NCBI GenBank assembly: GCA_902794035.1
Contig: CADBFN010000003.1
Location: 62,452 to 126,451 of the forward strand
Direction of reading: 5' to 3'
DNA from: an uncultured bacterium
GTDB taxonomy: Bacteria > Cyanobacteriota > Vampirovibrionia > Gastranaerophilales > Gastranaerophilaceae
DNA: 64,000 nucleotides
The position numbers and the translations under genes were made by a program. Positions 36,201 to 44,350 of this stretch are shown here, piece after piece. The notes under the pieces were generated by a model. That model was not told the origin of the DNA. It saw only the letters and a program-made list of their open reading frames with translations, and made no database searches. Position 1 is the first letter of the stretch, and the number at the start of each line of letters is the position of its first letter.

Positions 36201-39200
36201 TTATAAACAGTGTCCGAAATTGTACCGCTGTCTGTAACGTTGATTGATTTCAGATTGATTGTGCCTGAGTTTGCAGTACCGCCTGAAATTGTAATTTTAT
36301 CAGAGTTTGTTGCTTTACCTGCATTTGTTGCCATATCGACATCAATTTTTAAATCACCGTCACCTTTTAAATTCCCGACTGTCAAAGTATTGTATGTAGC
36401 CGAAGTATTTTGCATATCAAGGGTTTTGCCGTTCAAATCCAATGTGCCGGCAATACTGCTGTCAGAAGTTACCGTTGTAACATCTTCTGTCAACACTGTT
36501 GTACCACCACCTGCAACCAAGATATTTTTAGTCAAATTACCTTTGAGGTTGAATGTTGCGTTATTAGTCAAAGAACCGGTGATATTTGCCAAAGATGATG
36601 TCAAACTACCGCTGTTTTGAGTTGTAACGTTACCCGTAATGGTATTGTTATTTGTTAAAGCACCGCCGTCAACGACAACATTACCCGTGATTGTACCGTA
36701 GTTAGCTGAGCCTGCGCCTTTTACGGTAACAGTATCTGCTGTGATGCTTGATGTTGTTGTATCAGCATCACCGTTTGTAAATGCGCCGTTTGCGGTTAAT
36801 TTGTTTGTACCGAGAGTCAAAGCGCCTTTGTTAGAAACGGTTGCAGATGAAATATCACTGGCGATTGTGTTTGTGCCTGTGAATTTCATGCTCTTTGCAG
36901 TTCCGGCAATTGATGCGATTGAAGAATCTGTAATTTCTAAGTTAGCGTTGCTTCCTGTGGTGATTGAATCACCGTCGTGTCCTGACCAACCAGAAACATT
37001 ATTAACAATCAATGTCTGTTCTTGAGTGCCTGTGCCGAGAGTCATACCTGCTTTGCCGTTGCCGTCAATGGCTTTATTGTTACCTGTGATTGTCAATTGA
37101 GCTCCGTAAAGCTCACCCAAACCGGAAGTAGCCACAACTTTTTCTCCATCTGTTGGGAGAGTGTATTCCTTGACAGCTGTCGGTCCTTCGCTTGTATCCT
37201 GAACTACATCTGCTAATTTAGGAGAAGGAGCTGGACCATTAAATGTCAATACACCTGTTAATGGATCGTAATCAACCCTATTGACTCCGTATGTAACACC
37301 GGATGCTTTTGTGATGTGGCTCATAATGTCACTTGATAATGTATATGCAGTTTTTAAAGTATCATTATCTGTTAAAAGAATTTCAACTTTATCTGAGCCA
37401 GTACCTGTGATAAGGTTAATTGCACGGATAAGAATTGATGGTGAACCACTTAATGAAGTAACAGTGATTTTATCTGAAGTCGGAGTACCTGTAAGGCTGA
37501 CATCCAAATCCCAGTTGATTGTACCGTTGTTGGATACTGTACCGAGGTTGTCGGTTTGGATAACACCGTTATCTACGCTGAGGTTGAAGTTTGAACCGGT
37601 GCCGATGTTGAGTTGAGCCTCGCCCATACCGTCATAACCGTCGTTGACCGTAACGGTTGCACCGTCTGCGATATTAATAACCCCAGCGTTGTAGATTGAG
37701 TTTGGTGTTTGAGTTGAGCCAACCTGAACATAGTTGCCGGTGAAGGTGTTGCCGGCAAGAGTGATCTTAGCACTTTCACGGTATTGCGGGTTGCCTGATG
37801 ATATATAGCCATTATATATCGCACCGCCATAGGCATTTTTGCTAGTAGATGTTGTTTTTGCATAGTTACCAACAAAATCGCCCGCTATAGAATTTATTTT
37901 TCCATTATAAACATTAGCAATTGCACCGCCATAAGCTTTGGAGGAGCTGGAGGAGTTACCCACAAAATCTCCTGTGATACTGCTAATTGTACGGGTGTTC
38001 TGAATCGCACCTCCATAGGCATAAGAGTAGGAGGAGATGCTGTTGCCAACGAAATCACCAACGATAGAACCTATTCCGCCAATGCCCCCATTATAAATCG
38101 CCCCGCCGCCTACAGGCTCGGCAGCGTTATCGGCGATTGCGGAAGCCCTGTTGCCAACGAAATCACCAACGATAGAACCTATTCCGCCCATGCCTATATT
38201 GTTAATCGCACCACCAGAGGCACCACATCTTGAACCTGTACTAGATGCATAGTTGTTAATAAAATCGCCCGTGATACTGCTGATTGTGCCAGTGTTATAA
38301 ATAGCACCACCAGAGGCCATACGATCTAATGCAGTTACGGTATATTGAATAAAGTTGTTAATAAAATCGCCTGTGATACTGCTAATTGTACCATTGTCGT
38401 TATAAATCGCCCCACCGAAGGCTAAACTACCTGTTGATTGAGCATAGTTGTTAATAAAATCACCCGTGATACTGCTGATTGTTTTAGAGTTGTAAATCGC
38501 ACCGCCATAAGAGGAGGAGGAGTTACCTACAAAATCCGCTATGATATCAACTGTTGATTTGTCCTGAGTATTGTATATCGCTCCGCCGTTTGAGGTTGAT
38601 GAGATATTATAGAATATCTTATTTTGAACATTTGTACCGTCGTTTCTGATAGTATCACTTATTCTGTCTAATGGACCTGTTTTGACTTCATACGTCGGTT
38701 GAGAATAGTTATAGGTATAGTATTCATCCGCAGTTGTGCCGTTATGAGGCAGGGTGACTTTTACAACACCAGAACCTGTCTTTGTATCAGAATCAAAAAC
38801 AAAATCACTCGCAGCAGAACCATCCTTTGTGAATGTAATAGTGTTTGTTGTACTCATTTGCGCAGGTTTTAAATTAACATCCGTGCCTGAAGAATATGAG
38901 AACACACTCGACGGTAGTTTTTCTGTGTCTATTGTGTAATAAGTTGAACCGACTTTGAATAAGTAATTAGAATCGGTACCGGTCTTATACGCAACAGCCA
39001 TACTGCCTGCCAAGTAGCTTAGCATATTCGCTTTTTCAGTAGTGGTTTCAGCAGGAGTGAAATAGTATCTTTTACCATTAAATCCGATTTCCTGTGTGCC
39101 TGCCGGAGCCTTTGCCGTGCCTGTGAGCTCGGTCAAAGTGTATTTACCCAATGTTGGCAATACAGTTGAGGCATTGGATTTCAAATCATACAATGTCGGA

Positions 39201-39613
39201 GTCGGTGCCGCATAGCCTGTCGCTATACCATTACTTGTCATCCTGAGCGAATGCGAAGGATCGCCCGATTGAGCACCCTTAATACTTGCCATATTTGGAG
39301 ATTTTTCGGCTAAAGCCTCAGAATGACGGGAATTATATGAATTTAAACTCAGTGTACCATTACCTTTTTGAGTAGTTGAAATCAATGAAGATTGGCTATT
39401 TACCAAAACAACAGGATTATGACTCATTACACGAACATCTGATAACTGTTTAAAATCATCTCTGGTAACCTTATTCAACACAGATTTGGTATTGTCCGTG
39501 TCCATATCCTGCAACACAATCTCATTTGCCTGAGCATTTGTGCCCCAAATTGATAAACCCGCAACAGCACATGCCGTAGCTAACATCTTCTTCGTAATTC
39601 CAATTTTACTCAT
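30212..39613 (-). CDS. Giant autotransporter adhesin with Pmp-like repeats
   Basis: 3133 residues. Signal peptide 1-29 (cleavage near AQA). About 344-611 carries repeated G-G-A-I-Y-N and I-T-G-D-F-I/V-N/G-N phrases, as in chlamydial polymorphic membrane proteins, implying a right-handed beta-helix. About 1350-1750 has long repeats of roughly 60 residues (L-T-G-G-N-I ... I-A-G-x-V-x-N ... L-G-N-T-V-T). The C-terminal barrel (about 2820-3077) opens W-F-R-P-Y-A-S-F and ends A-G-F-R-W-A-L-G, the classic closing strand for outer-membrane insertion. Unusually, 56 Lys/Ser/Thr-rich residues follow the barrel; most autotransporters end at the aromatic residue. Type Va secretion of a surface adhesin is inferred. 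GAGGGG precedes the ATG by 6 bases. An in-frame palindromic element lies at 39238-39327. Confidence 0.88.
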   Translation of the reverse strand: MSKIGITKKMLATACAVAGLSIWGTNAQANEIVLQDMDTDNTKSVLNKVTRDDFKQLSDVRVMSHNPVVLVNSQSSLISTTQKGNGTLSLNSYNSRHSEALAEKSPNMASIKGAQSGDPSHSLRMTSNGIATGYAAPTPTLYDLKSNASTVLPTLGKYTLTELTGTAKAPAGTQEIGFNGKRYYFTPAETTTEKANMLSYLAGSMAVAYKTGTDSNYLFKVGSTYYTIDTEKLPSSVFSYSSGTDVNLKPAQMSTTNTITFTKDGSAASDFVFDSDTKTGSGVVKVTLPHNGTTADEYYTYNYSQPTYEVKTGPLDRISDTIRNDGTNVQNKIFYNISSTSNGGAIYNTQDKSTVDIIADFVGNSSSSYGGAIYNSKTISSITGDFINNYAQSTGSLAFGGAIYNDNGTISSITGDFINNFIQYTVTALDRMASGGAIYNTGTISSITGDFINNYASSTGSRCGASGGAINNIGMGGIGSIVGDFVGNRASAIADNAAEPVGGGAIYNGGIGGIGSIVGDFVGNSISSYSYAYGGAIQNTRTISSITGDFVGNSSSSSKAYGGAIANVYNGKINSIAGDFVGNYAKTTSTSKNAYGGAIYNGYISSGNPQYRESAKITLAGNTFTGNYVQVGSTQTPNSIYNAGVINIADGATVTVNDGYDGMGEAQLNIGTGSNFNLSVDNGVIQTDNLGTVSNNGTINWDLDVSLTGTPTSDKITVTSLSGSPSILIRAINLITGTGSDKVEILLTDNDTLKTAYTLSSDIMSHITKASGVTYGVNRVDYDPLTGVLTFNGPAPSPKLADVVQDTSEGPTAVKEYTLPTDGEKVVATSGLGELYGAQLTITGNNKAIDGNGKAGMTLGTGTQEQTLIVNNVSGWSGHDGDSITTGSNANLEITDSSIASIAGTAKSMKFTGTNTIASDISSATVSNKGALTLGTNKLTANGAFTNGDADTTTSSITADTVTVKGAGSANYGTITGNVVVDGGALTNNNTITGNVTTQNSGSLTSSLANITGSLTNNATFNLKGNLTKNILVAGGGTTVLTEDVTTVTSDSSIAGTLDLNGKTLDMQNTSATYNTLTVGNLKGDGDLKIDVDMATNAGKATNSDKITISGGTANSGTINLKSINVTDSGTISDTVYNDYITYVYGTTTGLTFTLSDATSTITSDNHRYVFSLGSKGKLNAKISAVESSLKEFIEGTSFVPPVTANTFALVDDLEVAENLGTTYRTGGTPNELYLNLNGHKLSAKLNSSDDPQYSGATVDKGYTLHVDGTGTTNGQVSGFTTAFSTNAGDSITPAGVLTIDDVTFSNNGTDIANNGKTEFTGTNTVNTMTGQGATEVKGGTTEFTGSTADTIAQKSITVSRGKLKANANVFNVTDGISNSAEVELTGGTLDTTITGGNITISGAVTSNASNLAGAVANNTANNELTLTGGNISGAISGAGKTIIAGNVENTSASNTLGNAITVNSGAKLTTVATAIANTVTGAASPATTPIVELSGGTLGNYDITGAKVVLTGDVTANANNLAGTETSNASSKLTLNGGDLKANITGGGNTEIAGTVTNTADKTIANTVTVASGSLTTNATRLGNTVTNNAADGLVLTGGNLGQNVTGTNGSTQITGAVTIDDSTKSIEQAINIASTGSLKANAGSIKGAVTDNVASGSTGLVLTGGELAYDVTGTGTTDIGTSTTSATVTNNAKISTPITIQGTNRLITAGSNADTATAATSGIVGAVTNEAGTLQLTGGKVLAAVSGAGTTEITGTVTNSSTIANALEITNTGHLTTSTGALTSTTTTKNAGTLVFNNTDNGTLGQSIEDNAGTHGTVEINAADGKTIDMTGKTITGNTIKLSSGTLKAGSTDGNVNLSDATKIEANGGTLSVQDGETGTITLGDVDITTNDLSVKIDADFTAGSTRDTDGVYIGSADKLSLASGKVVTGTNKIKISDIKIADTPAHSTDPYATEFKAQIADDTIKNSVDLSSTTLKLNGITDDAGDLLISYNDGWINGKHTDLKNAITSSIEQKMFSMSNGDLSGETGDLQLGGTSLSVTTNGNNITGANSISIKLASADQTLSIIGTKDDSHTANTTISGFGTAINNKIGGRVNLTDVTMASNTKDIINNGEIDTTTTPATENGVFLEGTNVINSIVAVDDSDNETNTKGQTTITSGKSTITTLKQKGVTVKEDATAELTDITKASTGSDGITNDGNLILNGTGDNNNVIKKSDSTTGNAKTTIAAGSNITNKAAMTQKEVEVSAATTTPAADAAKLANNSTINADTINVKEGATLENNDGAKIFASNGADKASIVAEAGANIDLNKGSETTADVTLKATDTSRSILNITDNGKLKGDVISDNGATIELIADTQNIKMSDAIEGKIKGSTSGSDGAYNVVAHSVTSIPPTTVYSVTIDKEIAGATSISVLEDTKATITDTAIGSNTTAPINVSKDAELTLQNNTDGVMNVGNAISKSPDASADDSYDVIVDNTDPEGVTNINNTISGAKTVTGDGGVTNLNSTITGANAIIANDGTTNINAGSDNNTTVRIGSADIVIASGATAGVQTTSDNFALTNDVTGADATSTLKLDGKSGTAGTASDPGTQFNIASGVNGGTVEIANGQLNLPNETPVANANGVKVDTGATLNTMNGAPTTYNTNTKFEDASQIKVDVNAISKASDRFANPQQAAGEGVVLTDLALQDLDKIVHKNTDIDLRNTTNLSNVTIGSELLGKKFQAMTPIRMMEATIDQNAMLNIHPSSGRNDYDSFNPSAVVGPVAAQLGGYLVQLNSYDEAFRNLDMKMLMTREERKAYKMANLYASEVQPKIFSETYLPEKDSAGWFRPYASFEKVGLKHGPKVENVMYGSYFGGDSKMYETKNGWDYQYSVYVGYNGSHQNYQGNSIYQNGGNLGATAIWYKNDFFTAITANVGASVADASTMFGSEDFPMLMTGVASKTGYNWELAKGKFIIQPSYLMSYTFVNTFDYTNAAGVRINSDPLHAINIAPGLKFIGNLKNGWQPYVGVQMVWNIMDKADFHANDIPLPELSVRPYFQYGLGLQKRWGDRFTGFGQVMMRNGGRTGVALSAGFRWALGKSSSNKSNSKSKANAKKTTIKEAPKTIKSSSATRNTKTSNFFANMNGEPTYVVSVKK
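34300..35560 (-). repeat. Long passenger repeats inside the autotransporter
   Basis: Several imperfect copies, each about 180 bases, encode 'L-T-G-G-N/D-L ... T-x-I-x-G-x-V-T-N ... A-N-T-V-T-N' units. Copies differ enough that they are read easily as protein repeats but not as recent DNA duplications. Confidence 0.6.
39238..39327. repeat. REP-like palindromic element inserted in frame in the autotransporter gene
   Basis: 90 bases bounded by inverted ends GTCATCCTGAG (39238-39248) and CTCAGAATGAC (39317-39327). The ends and the inner GCGAAGGATC motif match the type of short palindromic repeat scattered in many bacterial genomes. It is exactly 30 codons, so it keeps the frame and adds a sequence with R-H-S-E-A at one end and H-S-L-R-M-T at the other near residue 110 of the protein. 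Confidence 0.7.
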
Positions 39614-39892
39614 TTTGTACCCCTCATATATATTAATTTTTATTATAATTTATGCAATTGTAATGAATATTATACAACAATATTGAAAATAAATAAAAAT
39701 ATTAATCATACACAATAATCACCCCAAACCTATTGTATAAGCGGTTCTTACATAAATATATTTACAAAAATTTACAATTATCAAGATGGTTAAATTTATT
39801 TGTTTAAAAACTGATTGCTTCTGGCATTCGCCCTCGCAAAGACATGAACAACTGCCGAGCAAATGTCCTGAAAAAAGGCGGCTCGCTTGCGC
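39614..39892. other. Intergenic region upstream of the autotransporter
   Basis: Contains the ribosome-binding site GAGGGG and a TATAAT (39669-39674 on the minus strand) that may be the -10 of the autotransporter gene; the -35 is unclear. The right-hand part is less AT-rich and carries no gene I can support. Confidence 0.4.
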
Positions 39893-39982
39893 CGAACTCC
39901 AATTTGGAGGTACTCATACTTCATAACATAATAAAACAGGCAGGAATAAACCCCGCCTGTTTTATTTACGCCCGAAGAGATT
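39893..39982 (-). repeat. Partial copy of the tRNA-Arg 3' end plus its terminator
   Basis: Nearly identical (a few substitutions and one base extra) to 40104-40192. It contains the hairpin AAAACAGGC/GCCTGTTTT and the last bases of tRNA-Arg (acgcccgaagagatt on the plus strand), after which similarity stops. The rest of the tRNA is absent, so this is a truncated duplicate. Confidence 0.8.
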
Positions 39983-40138
39983 GTATCGAATTTTGCTAAG
40001 CTTCGGGCAAGAACTCATTTCACTTCGTTGCCATTCGTGTTTGCCCTCGCATCTTACGGGTTCGCTCGCTTACGCTCGACTACACACCTACACAAAATCC
40101 TCTCGAACTCCGATTTGGAGGTTCTCATACTTCATAAC

Positions 40139-40176
40139 ATAATAAAACAGGCAGGAATAAACCCTGCCTGTTTTAT
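40139..40176 (-). terminator. Terminator of tRNA-Arg
   Basis: Perfect 12-bp stem AAAACAGGCAGG/CCTGCCTGTTTT just after the tRNA 3' end on the minus strand. Confidence 0.85.
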
Positions 40177-40250
<74 letters not shown>

Positions 40251-40391
40251 ATATTCTATTAAATTGTCATGTTGTTAACGACTCCGCTCGGGAAACCTGC
40301 TTGGCTTGTTATTTAACAACCCAACCCGTTTCCCTCGACTCCACCTCGCGAACTGCGCTCGCTTCGGCTTGTCTCACTGCTCGCCGCAGGG

Positions 40392-40461
40392 CAGCTGAGC
40401 TACGGGCGCATATTTTATTAAATTGTCATGTTGTTAACGACTCCGCTCGGGAAACCTGCTT
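40392..40461 (-). repeat. Partial copy of the tRNA-Arg 5' end plus its upstream flank
   Basis: 70 bases that match 40233-40302 with one difference. They include the first 18 bases of tRNA-Arg (acceptor 5' strand and part of the D-arm) and 52 bases of upstream sequence. The rest of the tRNA is missing. Confidence 0.8.
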
Positions 40462-40537
40462 TTTATCGCTACCAAAACACTAACAAAAACATAAACCTTT
40501 TTCAAGTAATATTTTTTTTAAATACTACTTAACAAAT

Positions 40538-40566
40538 TTGCTTTAGATTTTATCTCTTCTTATAAT
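40538..40566 (+). promoter_or_regulatory. Promoter of the amidase-murI operon
   Basis: TTGCTT (40538-40543), 17 bases, TATAAT (40561-40566), 18 bases before the ATG. Confidence 0.65.
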
Positions 40567-40584
40567 TATAGTAGGAACGTGTGC

Positions 40585-42444
40585 ATGAAAAAAATATTTA
40601 TTACATTTGTTTTTATAATTACGTTTATCCTGTGTTTTTGTACTACAAACGCAAAAGCTCAGTTTTTGGAATTTTCATCTGTCACATTTGATAATTCAGG
40701 TGCTTTTATTACCCTGAACAGCACAGATAACCTTGAATATAACATTAAAGCATCTGAAATTAATGTTGATTATGAAAATAACAAAGCGTATTTTGAATTG
40801 GCTCCGGCAAGAATTTCGGCAGATAAATCATACGTTACCGAATTTGACAATATTACAGGAATAAATATTATTCAAAAATCAACAAACCCCGACATAGTAG
40901 GAATTACACTCGATTATAAAAACAATTTTAAACCAGAGTATATAAATGTAAAAAAAATAAACAATACTATATTTATAAAGTTTAAAAACCCTGCAATGAG
41001 TAATTACTACTTTCAGGAAATTTACAAAGAATCTGACACTATTTCAGTATTTGAAAAAATAAATATTCAGCAAAAATTACAAACACAAAGAAATATTGTA
41101 AACGAAATCAATTCTGCGTTTTCTGACTCAACAAATTCTAACGAAAACGAAAATTTTGTACTATCACCCCAAAATTTAAACTTGAAATCAAAATTCTATA
41201 TCAACAGCATTACACTAAAAGGTGATATGCCAATAATTGACGGAATCGGATCATTTACACTGACAAAACCTATATACCTTATAAGTCCAAATCGCGTTGC
41301 TTTTGATATTAAAAATACAATAGTAAATCCATTACTAAGAAACAAAGAAATTTCCATTGGTAATGACAAAATTAAAATCGGACAGTTTGATGTTAATACC
41401 GCAAGAATTGTTATAACAACGGAAAAACCGGAAAATTATATACCTGTTGTTCTTGGCGACAGTCAAAGAATTAGTTTTTTCAACTCATATTCAACAAGTC
41501 CGCTAAATTTATACACAACCCTGTCTGATATGACATCAGTTACAAGAGAGAAAGCCGAAGCAAATAATTATTCGGTTAAATTTGCATTTAATAAACCACT
41601 GTCAATTGGCATAAAAAGGAATTCCGGTAAACTTGAAATATCTCTGTTTAACCTTAACCACTATTTTGTCGGTGCAATAAATTCGGAATTAAGAGGAACT
41701 CCGTTTGAAAGTTTAAAAATATCAGACCTGAAAAACGGAGGAGCAAAAATACAAATTCCTGTGGCAAATAACTCTGATAAATATGATATCTTTCTTGGAG
41801 CAGACGGCAAAACACTAAGAATTAAACTAAAATCTGAAGTACAATATATTCCGAAAGAAGAACCCATAACAGAAGAAATTGTTGTACCTCAGGTTGTTCA
41901 AAAACATACGGGCGGGAAAAAATATATAGTAATTGATGCGGGGCATGGCGGCTCGGATTGCGGGGCTTTGCGAAACGGCATAAACGAAAAAGATATTACA
42001 CTTGATATTGCAAAACGTGTTCAGGCTCAACTGGAGAAGAAAGGATATGTCGTTGCGATGACAAGAACAGACGATACTTATGTATCACTGCAGGACAGAG
42101 TTGATTACAGTGAAATATTCAATCCAGACATATTTGTAAGTATTCACGTTAATTCAAGTAACAGCGAATCTCCGTCAGGAATTGAAACTCATTATTATAA
42201 AGACAACAGCCTGAAGCTTGCGAAATACGTCCACGCCTCACTTTTAAATAACATTAATGCAAAAGACAGAGGCTTGTTCAAATCAAAATTTTATGTTATA
42301 AATCATACGACTGCACCTGCAATTTTAATTGAAACAGGATTTATATCAAATCCTAATGAAAGAGCGCAGTTGATTACAGAAAGCCGGAAAAATGCAACTA
42401 CAAAGGCTATAGTAGAGGGAATTGATGAGTATTTCAAGAAATAA
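40585..42444 (+). CDS. N-acetylmuramoyl-L-alanine amidase with N-terminal AMIN domains
   Basis: 619 residues. Start ATG 40585 with AGGAA upstream (a GTG two codons earlier is less likely). Signal peptide 1-24. Two or three AMIN-type beta domains fill about 26-430, binding peptidoglycan or septal structures. The Amidase_3 catalytic domain is at about 445-617: I-D-A-G-H-G-G (Zn His), I-N-E-K-D-I (Zn Glu), S-I-H-V-N-S (Zn His) and L-I-E-T-G-F-I-S-N (catalytic Glu) are all intact. It cleaves the bond between muramic acid and the stem peptide, separating daughter cells. Multi-AMIN amidases are typical of cyanobacteria, where AmiC also makes septal nanopores. Overlaps murI by 20 bases. Confidence 0.93.
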   Translation: MKKIFITFVFIITFILCFCTTNAKAQFLEFSSVTFDNSGAFITLNSTDNLEYNIKASEINVDYENNKAYFELAPARISADKSYVTEFDNITGINIIQKSTNPDIVGITLDYKNNFKPEYINVKKINNTIFIKFKNPAMSNYYFQEIYKESDTISVFEKINIQQKLQTQRNIVNEINSAFSDSTNSNENENFVLSPQNLNLKSKFYINSITLKGDMPIIDGIGSFTLTKPIYLISPNRVAFDIKNTIVNPLLRNKEISIGNDKIKIGQFDVNTARIVITTEKPENYIPVVLGDSQRISFFNSYSTSPLNLYTTLSDMTSVTREKAEANNYSVKFAFNKPLSIGIKRNSGKLEISLFNLNHYFVGAINSELRGTPFESLKISDLKNGGAKIQIPVANNSDKYDIFLGADGKTLRIKLKSEVQYIPKEEPITEEIVVPQVVQKHTGGKKYIVIDAGHGGSDCGALRNGINEKDITLDIAKRVQAQLEKKGYVVAMTRTDDTYVSLQDRVDYSEIFNPDIFVSIHVNSSNSESPSGIETHYYKDNSLKLAKYVHASLLNNINAKDRGLFKSKFYVINHTTAPAILIETGFISNPNERAQLITESRKNATTKAIVEGIDEYFKK

Positions 42445-43228
42445 TATGCCAATAGGATTCTTTGACTCAGGAGTCGGAGGACTTACAGTACTGAAAGAAG
42501 TCAAAAAACTTATGCCAAACGAAAATTTCATCTACTTTGGCGATACCTTACATGTTCCTTACGGAGAAAAAACAAAAGAACAGCTTCTTGATTATTCAAA
42601 AGACATTCTGAATTTCTTTCACGAAAAAAAATGCAAAGCAGTTGTAATGGCTTGTAACACAACATCTTCAACTATATATGAGGATATAAAAGACAAATAC
42701 TATTTTAAAATTTACCCGATTGTTCAGACTGTCGCAAAAGTTTTAGCTAAAACATCTCTGCAAAGATTAGGGATTTTTGCAACTCCTGCAACAATAAATT
42801 CAGGTGCGTACCAAAACGAAATTGCAAAATATAATTCAAATATGAAAGTGTACGGGCAACATTGCCCTGACTGGGTGAAAATTGTAGAAAATAACACATC
42901 TCAAAACGCAGAAAGTATTGAAATTATTAAAAATGACCTTAATATTATGCTAAGGAATAATCCGCAAAAAATTGTACTCGGATGCACACATTATCCGTTT
43001 TTGCTGCCTGTTTTAACAAAATTTGCACCAAAAGAATTATTTATTGACCCTGCAGCAAACTTTGCTCACGCAATAAATACTGATTTAACAATGAGTGCTC
43101 TCATAAATGATAATAATTCAGAGCATACTGAAGAATTTTATGTCAGCTCTGATCCTGAAAAATTCAAAAATTCGGCAAAAATGTTTTATGAAATAAATTC
43201 CGAGGTTAAAGAAATATGTTTTAATTAA
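42425..43228 (+). CDS. murI: Glutamate racemase
   Basis: 267 residues. Makes D-glutamate for peptidoglycan. ATG 42425 is preferred because GAGGG lies 5 bases before it; a second ATG (42446), just after the amidase stop, starts at MPIGFFDSGVGG and has no such site. Catalytic cysteines are in A-C-N-T-T-S (near 80) and G-C-T-H-Y-P-F (near 190), with the F-D-S-G-V-G-G-L-T-V nucleotide-like loop and G-D-T-L-H-V-P-Y-G intact. Its overlap with the amidase gene links wall synthesis and wall cutting in one transcript. Confidence 0.95.
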   Translation: MSISRNNMPIGFFDSGVGGLTVLKEVKKLMPNENFIYFGDTLHVPYGEKTKEQLLDYSKDILNFFHEKKCKAVVMACNTTSSTIYEDIKDKYYFKIYPIVQTVAKVLAKTSLQRLGIFATPATINSGAYQNEIAKYNSNMKVYGQHCPDWVKIVENNTSQNAESIEIIKNDLNIMLRNNPQKIVLGCTHYPFLLPVLTKFAPKELFIDPAANFAHAINTDLTMSALINDNNSEHTEEFYVSSDPEKFKNSAKMFYEINSEVKEICFN

Positions 43229-43845
43229 CTTTCTTTCAAATTTTTTAAATGATGATAAACATACCAAACGGCAAGTATGACACAAACAAGCACTATTGCA
43301 ACATCAAATTTATGCCATAAAGATTTGAATGCGTCAATATGCTGACCAAATTTAACCCCAACATAAACTAGCGCATAGCACCAAATTAAAGATCCCAAAA
43401 GCGTCATTGAAAAGAAAAATCTTTTTTTTGCTCGCAAAATTCCTGCCGGCAAAGAAATAAATGTTCTTACAACAGGTAGCATTCTGCATATAAAAAATGC
43501 CCAATCACCATACTTTTGAACCCATTTATCAGTTGCTTCAAGATCTTTTTTTGAAACTAAAAAATATTTACCATATTTTTCGACAAAAGGACGTCCGCCG
43601 AAATAACCTAAATAATATGATGGAATTGAACCAAGCAAACACCCTATAGCACCTGCCCACGCGGCAACATGGAAATTCATATCACCTTTAGATACCAAAT
43701 ATCCCGCAAAAGGCATTGTAGCTTCACTCGGAATAGGTATATTACAGGATTCTAACGCCATAATACCCATAATTCCCCAGGCGCCCCAGCCTGAAATGAC
43801 TCCTTCTAACCAGGTTATAAAATTTGCTAATAAAGTATCTAACAT
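43225..43845 (-). CDS. DedA-family membrane protein
   Basis: 206 residues from the ATG at 43843-43845, preceded by GGAG; an ATG 15 codons upstream lacks one. Five or six membrane spans. The DedA/SNARE-associated core is clear: E-S-C-N-I-P-I-P-S-E, F-A-G-Y-L-V, G-S-I-P-S-Y-Y-L-G-Y-F-G-G-R, then a second half F-I-C-R-M-L-P-V-V-R-T-F-I-S-L-P-A-G. Members flip undecaprenyl phosphate or phosphatidylethanolamine across the inner membrane, so it may recycle the lipid carrier needed by neighbouring wall enzymes; the substrate is inferred. Its stop codon overlaps that of convergent murI by 3 bases, leaving no space for a terminator. Confidence 0.9.
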   Translation of the reverse strand: MLDTLLANFITWLEGVISGWGAWGIMGIMALESCNIPIPSEATMPFAGYLVSKGDMNFHVAAWAGAIGCLLGSIPSYYLGYFGGRPFVEKYGKYFLVSKKDLEATDKWVQKYGDWAFFICRMLPVVRTFISLPAGILRAKKRFFFSMTLLGSLIWCYALVYVGVKFGQHIDAFKSLWHKFDVAIVLVCVILAVWYVYHHLKNLKES

Positions 43846-43875
43846 AATATCACTCCATAAATATAATAGCAAAAA

Positions 43876-43913
43876 CAAAATAAAAAGCACCCTTTTTGCA
43901 AAGAGTGCTTTTA
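43876..43913 (-). terminator. Terminator of the HU gene
   Basis: AAAAGCAC/GTGCTTTT stem with inner pairing of CTTTTTG/CAAAG, followed by a T-rich run on the minus strand; 18 bases after the stop codon. Confidence 0.75.
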
Positions 43914-43930
43914 AGATTGAAAAATCTCAA

Positions 43931-44209
43931 TTATTTGCCATTAACAGCAACTTTGAATTTTTTACCAGCTGAGAAAGCAGGAACTGTTTTAGCAGGGATT
44001 TTTAATTCCTTACCTGTTTGAGGGTTTCTGCCGATTCTTGCAGCTCTCTTACGAGATTCAAAAGTACCAAAACCAACTAAAGTAACTTTACCGCCTTTTT
44101 TAACTGTTTTTTGAATTGTATCAATTAAAGTTGTTAAAACTTCAGCAGCTTCTTTTTGAGTTACACTTGCTTTTTTAGCGATTTCTTGTACTAATTCTTC
44201 TTTGTTCAT
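43931..44209 (-). CDS. hup: DNA-binding protein HU
   Basis: 92 residues, normal length. M-N-K-E-E-L-V-x-x-I-A-K-K-A start, G-F-G-T-F-E-S-R-K-R-A-A-R-I-G-R-N-P-Q-T-G beta-arm with the intercalating Pro, and the C-terminal P-A-F-S-A-G-K-K-F-K-x-x-V helix are intact. HU bends and compacts the chromosome as a homodimer. AAGGAG lies 7 bases before the ATG. Single-gene transcript. Confidence 0.97.
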   Translation of the reverse strand: MNKEELVQEIAKKASVTQKEAAEVLTTLIDTIQKTVKKGGKVTLVGFGTFESRKRAARIGRNPQTGKELKIPAKTVPAFSAGKKFKVAVNGK

Positions 44210-44239
44210 AATAAAACTCCTTCTTTTGTGTACTTGATT

Positions 44240-44267
44240 ACTATATCAAATTTGATAAATAATGCAA
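44240..44267 (-). promoter_or_regulatory. Promoter of the HU gene
   Basis: TTGCAT (44262-44267), 16 bases, TATAGT (44240-44245) on the minus strand. Confidence 0.55.
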
Positions 44268-44338
44268 GTTTATTTACGAAAATTAACACTTTTAAGCACT
44301 AAAAAACATATAAAAGGATGAAATTATATTATTTGTAA

Positions 44339-44344
44339 TATAAT
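44339..44344 (+). promoter_or_regulatory. -10 box of mnmE
   Basis: TATAAT ends exactly 6 bases before the ATG and no ribosome-binding site is present, implying a leaderless mRNA. No clear -35 is seen. Confidence 0.5.
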
Positions 44345-44350
44345 TTTATT

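Noticed and set aside
31900..38900. Many 60-146 codon plus-strand open frames opposite the autotransporter
   Set aside because: Val/Ala/Pro/Thr-rich mirrors of a repetitive Thr/Asn/Gly-rich gene; no ribosome-binding sites.
43225..43228. Overlapping convergent stop codons of murI and dedA as a special regulatory site
   Set aside because: Only the tetramer TTAA is shared; this is ordinary gene packing.
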